Part shown: one piece after another, positions 47,850 through 54,234 of the stretch | Layout: each line of letters starts with the position of its first letter | Position numbering within the stretch: the stretch's first letter is position 1 | Assembly (NCBI GenBank): GCA_041551965.1 | Contig: JBFELU010000011.1 | Span: 1-54,234, forward strand | DNA: 54,234 nucleotides | Reading direction: 5' to 3' | Source: JBFELU01 sp041551965 | Lineage (GTDB): Bacteria; Actinomycetota; Acidimicrobiia; Spongiisociales; UBA11373 | Program-made: the position numbers and the translations under genes | Notes under the pieces: model-generated | Told to the model about the DNA's origin: nothing | Seen by the model: only the letters and a program-made list of their open reading frames with translations | Database searches by the model: none

Positions 47850-49099
47850 CCGGTTGCTCCCTCGGGATCCTGGTAGCCCCACGTTCCGTCCCAGGGCCCG
47901 ACCGGCTCGCAACCGGGGGTGGTCCGGCACGCCTCGAGGAGGGTATCGGAGACGGCGATCTCGCTCAGGCTGAGCGTGTCGCGAATCCGGACCACCCGGG
48001 CGTCCTCCGGCCGCACCCCGGGAACGGATCGGGTCGCGGCATCGATGGCCTCCTCGTCGGTGGGAAGGGCGATGGGGATGCGGCCGCATGCCAGCGATCC
48101 GGCGGTGACCGAGTTCACCCAGGTCGCTTCGCGGTCGATCTGGTCGAAGGTGCGTTGTGTGGTCAGATCGGCCAGCCCGATCCCGTGGGCGTTGCCCCCG
48201 GTCTCCGGCGTGAGGCCCAGCACCACGATCCGGGCGATGGGCGGCCCGTCGAATTCGGGAAGAGCCACGCCGAGCTCACCGCGTCCCGTGATGTTGGCGT
48301 CCATCCCGATGCCGCTGATGTTCTTGCCGAATCTTTCGACGACCAGCACGTCGACTTCAGGCATGTGGAGCCGGGGCATGAGGCGGCGGGCCTCCTCGAG
48401 GAGTCGCTGCTCCCGATCCAGGACACGGTCGGCGGGAATTGCCTCGACGATCGCAGTCTCCTCGAATGCGTTCTCGACGATGCCGAGACCGAAGGCAACC
48501 CGGCCGGTGGCGAGGATGGCCCGCCCGGCCTCGAAGATGAGCCGGTCGAACGCGCCGTATCCCTCGTGGTGGAGGCGGCGCGCTCCGGCGTGCTTTCCGA
48601 GACCGATCGCCAGCATCTTGCACAGCCCGCTCTCGATCGGCCCGCGGAACCCGGTATGAGGCTTGATGCGATTCACCGGCACGACGAGATCGGCCCGGCT
48701 CCAGGCGGCCGAATCGAAGAAGAGGGCGACCTCGTGACCGTGAGGCGAGGCAACCGTTCCGATCTCCACCACGTCCATGCTGCTGCGGATCGGGGCACCG
48801 ACGGACTCCTCGGTCACCCCGAGGTGGGCCAGGACCGCCTGCTGTCCCTCGGCCGTGGCCCCGCCGTGGGATCCCATGGCGGGCACGATGAACACGTCGG
48901 CGTTCAGGTCACGCAAACCCTCGACGGTGGCGGCGACGAGCGTCGGCAGCCCGGCGATGCCCCGGCTCCCCACCGCGACGGCGATCCGGCTTCCCGGGGG
49001 GACGGTGGCGGCGACCTCGGGTCGTTGGATCTCGCTCCGCACCACCCCGGCCACGTCCTCGAGCCGGGGGCGGGGAAAGTGCTGGAGGACCCGATGCAT
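47846..49099 (-). CDS. Lactate racemase (LarA)-like DUF2088 protein
   Basis: A 417-aa protein of the LarA superfamily, whose founder uses a nickel-pincer cofactor to racemise a hydroxy acid. Visible blocks are VPAMGSHGGATAEGQ, VNRIKPHTGFRGPIESGLCKM (split over the catalytic His and Lys region) and MDANITGRGELGV. Many LarA homologues act on other hydroxy acids, so the substrate is open. No larB/larC/larE maturation genes are in the window. The ATG at 49099 was preferred to a TTG at 49114; no strong ribosome site is visible for either. Confidence 0.8.
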   Translation of the reverse strand: MHRVLQHFPRPRLEDVAGVVRSEIQRPEVAATVPPGSRIAVAVGSRGIAGLPTLVAATVEGLRDLNADVFIVPAMGSHGGATAEGQQAVLAHLGVTEESVGAPIRSSMDVVEIGTVASPHGHEVALFFDSAAWSRADLVVPVNRIKPHTGFRGPIESGLCKMLAIGLGKHAGARRLHHEGYGAFDRLIFEAGRAILATGRVAFGLGIVENAFEETAIVEAIPADRVLDREQRLLEEARRLMPRLHMPEVDVLVVERFGKNISGIGMDANITGRGELGVALPEFDGPPIARIVVLGLTPETGGNAHGIGLADLTTQRTFDQIDREATWVNSVTAGSLACGRIPIALPTDEEAIDAATRSVPGVRPEDARVVRIRDTLSLSEIAVSDTLLEACRTTPGCEPVGPWDGTWGYQDPEGATG

Positions 49100-49437
49100 G
49101 GGCGGACAGTACAACGCCCGACAATGCCGCCGGGCTGGGAGGCCCTCCCGACAGGGCCGGAGGGCCCTGTCGGAACACCCACCGCCATCGGTACGGTGCC
49201 CCCCATCACCGGCACGGCGCGGGAGGAGGCCCGAGTGACTCAGAGTATGAGGGGGACTCCCGGGGTGTGGATTGACGGGTTCCGACCCGGCAACGTACTA
49301 TCGATTATCGATGAAGCGCGGTCACGGGCTGACTGGGTGGTCGGAACCCCTGCTGATGCGGCACGGGTCGGGTGGCCGACCGCTCCATCGGCGTCTTCCT
49401 CGAGGGTGGGCACCGTGATCTCGAGGAGCGGTCTCTG
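49100..49437. other. Intergenic region between LarA-like and ABC permease genes
   Basis: A 338-bp divergent gap. Its left part (49100-49250) carries a GC-rich stretch with a long imperfect inverted repeat around gagggccctgtcgg (about 49145-49175). The middle holds the promoter and operator of site C. No small gene or RNA is evident in the rest. Confidence 0.6.
49272..49312 (+). promoter_or_regulatory. Promoter with perfect 13-bp palindromic operator (site C)
   Basis: TTGACG (49272-49277), an 18-bp spacer and TACTAT (49296-49301) are followed at once by ATCGATTATCGAT (49300-49312), a perfect odd-centred palindrome. Binding would block RNA polymerase at the ABC transporter operon start 126 bp upstream of livH. 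Confidence 0.8.
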
Positions 49438-50316
49438 ATGGATCTCATCACCGATTCGATCGTTATTGGGCTCACCCAATACGCCCCTCTGATCCTGGCC
49501 GCCATGGGCTTTGCCCTCATCTACCGCGTCTCCGGGCTGATCAACGTGGCGTACTCCGAGACCATCACCCTCGGCGCCTATATCGGGATGTGGATCAACA
49601 CCACGTCGGGTCTGAACTTCTATGCCGTGGTGCTGCCGGCGGGGATCGCCGCCGGTGTGATCAGCGTCGGCACCTACTTGGCCGTTTTCCGTCCCGCCAA
49701 GCAGCGCAACGTCGGCATGCTCGAGATGATCATCATCTCCTTCGGACTCTCCATATTCCTGCGGCACGGTCTGCAGTTCATCTTCGGGTACCCGGTGCGC
49801 TTCTTCGACGTCAGCTCGGGCACCGTGCGCGGCTGGTACACGCTCAACGTCGGGGTGTCGACCTTCCGGTTGCTGGCGCTGGGCAGCGTGATTGCCCTCG
49901 CTCTGGGCCTCTACTGGTTCATCCAGAAGTCCGGGCTGGGCCTGCAGATTCGGGCACTGGCCGGCGACGAGGACTTGGCTCAGGCCAGCGGGATCCGACC
50001 GTTGTTCGTCACCGTGCTGATCTGGTTCATCGCCGGGGCCGCCGGTGGGCTCGCCGGGGCGTTCCTCGGCGTCAATTCCAATGTGGCACCGCTGCTCGGG
50101 TGGCGGCAGTTCCTCTTCATCTTCCTGGTGGTGATGGTCGGGGGAGCCAAGAACATCGGTGGGGTGATCATCGCCGGGGCCGCCGCCGGGATCGCCCTCG
50201 CCGGCATGACGCTCCAACTGGGTCAGGTGCTGTATGCCCAGCTGATTCTCATCACCGCCTTCGTGATCATCCTCAAGGTGCGCGGCAGGCGGGCCGTCGA
50301 AACGGAGAAGGTCTGA
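49438..50316 (+). CDS. livH: Branched-chain amino acid-type ABC permease (LivH family)
   Basis: A 292-aa integral membrane protein of the LivH family. The conserved blocks are GFALIYRVSGLINVAYSET and the cytoplasmic coupling loop SGLGLQIRALAGDEDLAQASGI (split near residue 165). It pairs with LivM as the translocation path. The ATG at 49438 has GAGGAG upstream. The stop overlaps the livM start by one base. Confidence 0.9.
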   Translation: MDLITDSIVIGLTQYAPLILAAMGFALIYRVSGLINVAYSETITLGAYIGMWINTTSGLNFYAVVLPAGIAAGVISVGTYLAVFRPAKQRNVGMLEMIIISFGLSIFLRHGLQFIFGYPVRFFDVSSGTVRGWYTLNVGVSTFRLLALGSVIALALGLYWFIQKSGLGLQIRALAGDEDLAQASGIRPLFVTVLIWFIAGAAGGLAGAFLGVNSNVAPLLGWRQFLFIFLVVMVGGAKNIGGVIIAGAAAGIALAGMTLQLGQVLYAQLILITAFVIILKVRGRRAVETEKV

Positions 50317-51266
50317 TGAACCTCGACTGGCTCGACGCTTTCCTGCTCTTCGGGTTGTTCACCGTTGTGATGTACATCGGCCTCGGCCTTCTGCTCCACC
50401 TCCAGCTCGGTTTGGCCCGCATCGCCAACTTCGGCATCGTCGGTTTCTGGGCCCTGGGGGGCTACGCCTTCGCCGTGTTGTTCAGCAAGGTGGATTGGCC
50501 GTTCGGAGAACCCTGGCCGTTCCTGATCTCGATGGTTTTCGGGACGGTCGTCGCCGGATTGGCCGGGCTGTTGGTCGGGTGGCTCATCGCCGACCTCAAC
50601 ATCGAAGGGGTGCTGGTGGGCACCCTCGGCTTCGCCACCGCCGTGTTGATCCTGGCGACCACCGAGCAGGGCCTCACCGGCGGGGCGCTCGGGATGGGCG
50701 GGCTCGACTTCCCCTTCGACATCGGTCAGGTGAAGGCCAACGAAACGCTGTGGTTTGTGATCCTCAGCGTCCTCGTAGGCGCGATCCTCTTCTACGTGTG
50801 GCGGGTGCATCGCTCGCCGTACGGGCGGCTGCTCATCGCGGTGGGTGACAACGAGGCGCTGGCTCGCAGCCTGGGGAAGCCCGCCTTTCAGACCAAGCTG
50901 TGGCTGTTCGCCGTCGGCTCCGCCGGCATGGGGCTGCTCGGCATCATGTGGGCCGTGATGGTCCACTTGCTCATCCCCGAGGGCATCACGGTCAACGTCA
51001 CGCTGGCCGCCATGGTGGGCCTGGTGCTCGGCGGCACCGTGCGCGTGTGGGGAGCGGTCGTCGGCGTGGTGCTCACCGTGGGGTTCTTCGACATCGTGGT
51101 GCAGTCCTACCTTCCGTTCCCACGGTCGTGGTACACCCAGGCCATCCCGGTGTTGCGGGAGATGGTGTTCGGGGCGACCCTCATCATCGTCTTGTTGATC
51201 CGGCCGTTTGGCATTCTGGGTGACATGCGGCGCGACAAGCTGGTGCGGAGGATGCACGGTGAGTGA
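50316..51266 (+). CDS. livM: Branched-chain amino acid-type ABC permease (LivM family)
   Basis: A 316-aa integral membrane protein with the LivM landmarks LHLQLGLARIANFGIVGFWALGGY (first helix region, split), the coupling loop SPYGRLLIAVGDNEALARSLG, and a C-terminal IIVLLIRPFGILGD. Forms the heterodimeric pore with LivH. Overlap with livG 8 nt. Confidence 0.9.
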   Translation: MNLDWLDAFLLFGLFTVVMYIGLGLLLHLQLGLARIANFGIVGFWALGGYAFAVLFSKVDWPFGEPWPFLISMVFGTVVAGLAGLLVGWLIADLNIEGVLVGTLGFATAVLILATTEQGLTGGALGMGGLDFPFDIGQVKANETLWFVILSVLVGAILFYVWRVHRSPYGRLLIAVGDNEALARSLGKPAFQTKLWLFAVGSAGMGLLGIMWAVMVHLLIPEGITVNVTLAAMVGLVLGGTVRVWGAVVGVVLTVGFFDIVVQSYLPFPRSWYTQAIPVLREMVFGATLIIVLLIRPFGILGDMRRDKLVRRMHGE

Positions 51267-52044
51267 CGTCACCAAGACTCAGGCGTCGCGCCCTCAGATC
51301 AAGGTCGAAGGGGCGGTGAAGAGCTTCTCCGGCCGGGTCGTCGTCGACATCGATGAGCTGCTCCTCGGGGACCGGCCGATCGAGGGTCTCATCGGGCCCA
51401 ACGGCGCCGGCAAGACCACGCTGATGCGGATGATCATGCACTCGACCAAGCTGGACAGCGGCACGGTGACCTTGCTCGACAACGGCAACGAGACGGTGCT
51501 GTCCTCCCTGCCGACGCACCGGATGGCCGGGCTCGGGGTCGTGAAGAGCAACCAGGTCATCATGGACTTCGAGAAGCTCACCATCTGGGACTCGCTCCTC
51601 CTCTCGCTGGCCCGGGCCCGGGACGAGCAGCCGCAGCGGATCTTCAGAGAGAAGGAGCTCTTTGGTGATCGCGGGGACGAGGCCAGGGAATATCTGGAGT
51701 TCTTTGGCTTCACCGAACCGATGGGATTCGCCCAATCGGCCGGGGAGAAGAAGTTGCTCGACATCATCCGCTGCTTGCTGCTCGAGCCCCGGTTTCTGCT
51801 GCTGGACGAGCCCACCGCCGGGCTGCCCGACGAGCTGACGGAGAAGGTGATGGAGGTCATCCGCCGGCTGGCCGCGGAGGGGACCGCGGTGGTGATAGTC
51901 GAGCATGACCTCAACGTCATCTGGGATCTCAGCGACGAGGTCCACTTCATGGCCGAGGGCGACGTGATCCTGCGGGGCGATCCTCAGACCATCAGGGAGC
52001 ATCACACCGTGGTTGAGAAGTACCTGGGAGAGGGTCATGTCTGA
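51259..52044 (+). CDS. livG: ABC transporter ATP-binding protein (LivG family), with divergent signature motif
   Basis: A 261-aa ATPase. Walker A is GPNGAGKTT, and Walker B with the catalytic Glu is FLLLDEPTAGLPDEL; the switch His is in VIVEHDLNVIWDLSD. The signature motif reads SAGEKKLLDIIRCL instead of the usual LSxGxxRxLEIARAL, which is odd for LivG. The GTG at 51259 has GGAGG seven bases upstream. It overlaps livM and livF. Substrate is set by the lipoprotein at 52786. Confidence 0.88.
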   Translation: MSDVTKTQASRPQIKVEGAVKSFSGRVVVDIDELLLGDRPIEGLIGPNGAGKTTLMRMIMHSTKLDSGTVTLLDNGNETVLSSLPTHRMAGLGVVKSNQVIMDFEKLTIWDSLLLSLARARDEQPQRIFREKELFGDRGDEAREYLEFFGFTEPMGFAQSAGEKKLLDIIRCLLLEPRFLLLDEPTAGLPDELTEKVMEVIRRLAAEGTAVVIVEHDLNVIWDLSDEVHFMAEGDVILRGDPQTIREHHTVVEKYLGEGHV

Positions 52045-52744
52045 CGCGCCTATCCTTCAAGTCGAGGGCATCCGCAGCGGCTATCACGGGGTGACCGTGA
52101 TCAAGGGCCTCGACTTCGAAGTGGGCCACGAGGTCTTTGCGGTGTTGGGCGCCAACGGCGCCGGCAAGACCACCCTGTTGGCCACGCTGGCCCGGCTCAT
52201 TCCCCTGATGGGCGGCCGCTTCCGCTTCCGAGGCGAGGACGTCTCGACGCTGCCACCCTTTGAGACCGCCGCTCGCGGGATCGGATACGTGCCTCAGGAG
52301 AGGGGCACCTTTCCCGAGCTCAGCGTGCTCGAGAACCTCATGGTGGGGGGGATGATCGGTGAGCGTTCCGCCGAGGAGAGGATGGGCGAGGTCTTCGCCC
52401 TCTTCCCCGATCTAGAAGCGCTCCAGAGCCAGCAGGCAGGGACGCTTAGCGGCGGTGAGTCGCGTATGTTGGCTTGTGGAAGGGCGTTGATGCAGGATCC
52501 GAAGCTGCTTCTCCTCGATGAGCCGACCGCCGGCCTCTCACCGCTCTACGTCGACATGTTCTTCGAGAAGATCACCGAGATCCACGAGACCAGGGGCGTC
52601 GGCATCGTCCTGGCCGAGCAGAACGCCACCAAGGCGCTCGAAGTGGCCGATCGGGTGATGGTGCTGAGCCTGGGGGAGGCCTTCCTCATCGAGGGAGCCG
52701 ACAAGCTGACCACCGAGCAACTCAAGGAGGGTTACCGGATCTGA
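52037..52744 (+). CDS. livF: ABC transporter ATP-binding protein (LivF family)
   Basis: A 235-aa ATPase. Walker A is GANGAGKTT, the signature is LSGGESRMLACGRALM, Walker B is LLLLDEPTAGLSPLYV, and the switch His position is Gln (VLAEQNATKAL), as usual for LivF. The family block FETAARGIGYVPQERGTFPELSV is split but clear. ATG at 52037 overlaps livG by 8 nt. Confidence 0.92.
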   Translation: MSDAPILQVEGIRSGYHGVTVIKGLDFEVGHEVFAVLGANGAGKTTLLATLARLIPLMGGRFRFRGEDVSTLPPFETAARGIGYVPQERGTFPELSVLENLMVGGMIGERSAEERMGEVFALFPDLEALQSQQAGTLSGGESRMLACGRALMQDPKLLLLDEPTAGLSPLYVDMFFEKITEIHETRGVGIVLAEQNATKALEVADRVMVLSLGEAFLIEGADKLTTEQLKEGYRI

Positions 52745-52785
52745 ACGCCTCCATAAGCAAGCGACACACGGGAGGAAATGACAGT

Positions 52786-54186
52786 ATGCGATTGAGAAAG
52801 CTGGGGAAGGTACTGGCACTGCTGCTGGTGCTCTCCCTGATCGCCGCCGCATGCGGTGATGACGACGACGCCGCCGACACGACGGCTGCGCCTGAGACGA
52901 CGGCTGCGCCTGAGACGACGGCTGCGCCTGAGACGACGGTCGCGATGGCCGAGAACGTGATCGTCTGCGAGCTGGCCTACTACACAGGCGAGTTCGCTCC
53001 GTACGGCCCGTCGCTGACTGCGGACGTCAGGTTCCCGATCGAGGAGGTGATCAACCTCGACCCGCCGCTCGGCAGGACTTGGGAGTTGATCCCCGAGGAC
53101 ATCGGGACCGTTGGTGAGGGCCAGGCGGCCCGTACCTGCTTGGAGCAGCACGGAGCCGAGATCCTCGTCAGCGCCGCACACGGCTATCGGCCGTACCGCA
53201 CCTGGCTGCAGGAGTGGCTCGCGGAGAACGACTCTCCGCTGATGCCGACCGTCCACGGCGGCACCATTCCCGGCAATCTCGGTGGTGTCGGCACTGAGCC
53301 GATCTTCCGGGCGCAGGGCCTCGATGAGGCGCTGGGCATGACCGGTGTGCTCTACGCGGAGGACATCGGCGCCACGTCGATCGTCATCTTCGCCACCCAG
53401 GTGGAGGGCTTCCAGCTGGCCGCCAGCGCTGCCGAGAAGACCGCCGACGCGGTTGGAATAGAGATCCTGGCACGGATCGATGTTCCGGCGGAGCAGGCCT
53501 CTTACCGGGCCGAGGCGGAGCGGATCGCCGATCTGGCACCGGATGCCGTGATCATTCAGGCAGGTTCGGTGGAGTCGGCGTCGTTGTTCAACGACGTCAC
53601 CGAAGCCGGGTTTTCGACGCACTGGATCGGTGAGACCGGCTGGGTGCAGCCCGAGTTCTACGCCGGGCTGAGCGAGACGGCCATCGCCGAGCAGGCGAGC
53701 ATCGGCTACGGTGCCTTCACCGGCCGCTTCGACAACGATGCCTGGGCGTTCTTCCAGCCGCTGTGGGACGGCACCGAGGGCTACGGCTCCGGGACGGACT
53801 TCGGCGATGCGACGGGGAACTACCACTACACGACCTACGACCTGCTGGTGCAGACGGCCCTGGCCGTCGAGTACGCGGATTCGTATGCCGCGAGTGCGTG
53901 GGCGCCGGCCATGTTCGCCGTCGGTGATGCGCCGGGGACGGTGTGCTATACGTACGCCGACTGCCTGGCGGAGATCCGCGCTGGCAACGACATCGACTAC
54001 GAGGGTGTCACCGGCTCCGGTTCGTACACGCCGGGCGGCGTCAACGACCTCACTCAGGCCTACTCACCCTTGAACGCAGACGGTTCGTACGGCGACGCCG
54101 TCATCATCGATCCGGCGCGCGCGCTGGAGGTGATCGACCTGATCGCCGTGGAAGCCGACTGTTCAGGCACCGAGTGCGAGTGGTAG
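52786..54186 (+). CDS. ABC transporter substrate-binding lipoprotein
   Basis: A 466-aa protein. A signal peptide with lipobox LIAAAC (Cys23) leads into an acidic and TTAAPE-repeat linker to about residue 52. A periplasmic-binding type 1 fold follows (VIVCELAYYTGEFAPYGPS ... GATSIVIFATQVEGFQLA ... PDAVIIQAGSVESASLFND). It delivers the solute to LivHMGF. Several Cys near the C-terminus (CYTYADCL, DCSGTECEW) may form disulfides. The linker is characteristic of Acidimicrobiia-like lipoproteins. Confidence 0.9.
   Translation: MRLRKLGKVLALLLVLSLIAAACGDDDDAADTTAAPETTAAPETTAAPETTVAMAENVIVCELAYYTGEFAPYGPSLTADVRFPIEEVINLDPPLGRTWELIPEDIGTVGEGQAARTCLEQHGAEILVSAAHGYRPYRTWLQEWLAENDSPLMPTVHGGTIPGNLGGVGTEPIFRAQGLDEALGMTGVLYAEDIGATSIVIFATQVEGFQLAASAAEKTADAVGIEILARIDVPAEQASYRAEAERIADLAPDAVIIQAGSVESASLFNDVTEAGFSTHWIGETGWVQPEFYAGLSETAIAEQASIGYGAFTGRFDNDAWAFFQPLWDGTEGYGSGTDFGDATGNYHYTTYDLLVQTALAVEYADSYAASAWAPAMFAVGDAPGTVCYTYADCLAEIRAGNDIDYEGVTGSGSYTPGGVNDLTQAYSPLNADGSYGDAVIIDPARALEVIDLIAVEADCSGTECEW
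52879..52932 (+). repeat. 18-bp tandem repeat (3 copies) encoding TTAAPE linker
   Basis: Three perfect copies of an 18-bp unit (acgacggctgcgcctgag) at 52879, 52897 and 52915, then a partial fourth, encode the Thr-Thr-Ala-Ala-Pro-Glu spacer after the lipobox. Slippage here would change linker length without a frameshift. Confidence 0.95.
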
Positions 54187-54189
54187 AGA

Positions 54190-54202
54190 ACGGATAATCG
54201 AT
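54190..54202 (+). promoter_or_regulatory. Degenerate copy of the palindromic operator (site D)
   Basis: ACGGATAATCGAT matches the reverse-complement palindrome ATCGATAATCGAT at 11 of 13 positions. It lies just after the lipoprotein stop, so it may belong to the next transcription unit to the right. No -35 as good as at sites A-C is visible. Confidence 0.4.
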
Positions 54203-54234
54203 AACGCGAACCAGGAGGCGGCAGCGGGTTCACC

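Noticed and set aside
49140..49180. Inverted repeat read as a riboswitch or attenuator for livH
   Set aside because: It lies upstream of the predicted promoter at 49272, so it would not be in the transcript of livH.

Overview
The window is high-GC bacterial DNA (roughly two-thirds G+C by eye) packed with overlapping ATGA/GTGA gene junctions and many GTG starts. F420-type luciferase-like oxidoreductase, CGNR zinc finger, DUF35/thiolase pair, FCD-type GntR regulator and lipoproteins with Asp- and Thr/Ala/Pro/Glu-rich linkers all point to an actinomycete. An Acidimicrobiia-like lineage is my best guess, inferred from style rather than from a marker gene. I see no rRNA, tRNA, CRISPR array, transposase or phage gene.

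Layout. (1) 1-4.6 kb: envelope and housekeeping genes: a coiled-coil/HhH protein, a BON protein, a lipoprotein and an SLC13-type permease. (2) 4.7-15.4 kb, + strand: one tight operon with a cyanuric acid hydrolase/barbiturase-family ring-opening amidohydrolase, homologues of the three oxamate-transcarbamylase subunits (DUF2877, FdrA, DUF1116), a three-subunit molybdenum hydroxylase, a GNAT-like orphan, a thiolase-like protein without its nucleophilic Cys, and its DUF35 partner. (3) 15.5-19.6 kb, - strand: acetoacetyl-CoA synthetase, cupin, a membrane-anchored protein, an EamA exporter and a 62-aa protein. (4) 19.6-29.2 kb: CGNR regulator, CoA-binding protein, DoxX-like protein, a large cyclase/ATPase signalling protein, archaeal-type PGK and GAPDH, and alpha-keto acid dehydrogenase E1 subunits. 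(5) 29.4-54.2 kb: a second catabolic island. One operon reads right (29.4-40.3 kb: Tm-1-like, PEP-utilizing His-domain protein, GntR, HprK-like kinase, second Mo hydroxylase, cyclase, alcohol dehydrogenase, hydrolase). It converges on a left-reading operon (47.2-40.3 kb: cupin, split transketolase, SDR, MBL, MFS, PHP, LLM). These are followed by a LarA-like/C_GCAxxG_C_C pair and a complete branched-chain-amino-acid-type ABC importer.

How it may work together. The first operon looks like a route that oxidises an N-heterocycle with the Mo hydroxylase, opens a barbiturate-like ring, and phosphorolyses the resulting ureido acid to carbamoyl phosphate. This is an inference from families. The second island appears to be one regulon. 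Three of its promoters share the layout TTGACG, an 18-bp spacer, a -10 box, then the 13-bp palindrome ATCGATTATCGAT or a one-mismatch version. A fourth, weaker copy lies at the right edge of the window. The GntR regulator encoded inside the island is the obvious candidate to bind them.

The most unusual content is that regulon, the PEP-synthase-like protein lacking its ATP-grasp half next to an HprK-like kinase, the barbiturase plus transcarbamylase combination, the Cys-less thiolase/DUF35 pair, and the diverged archaeal-type PGK.
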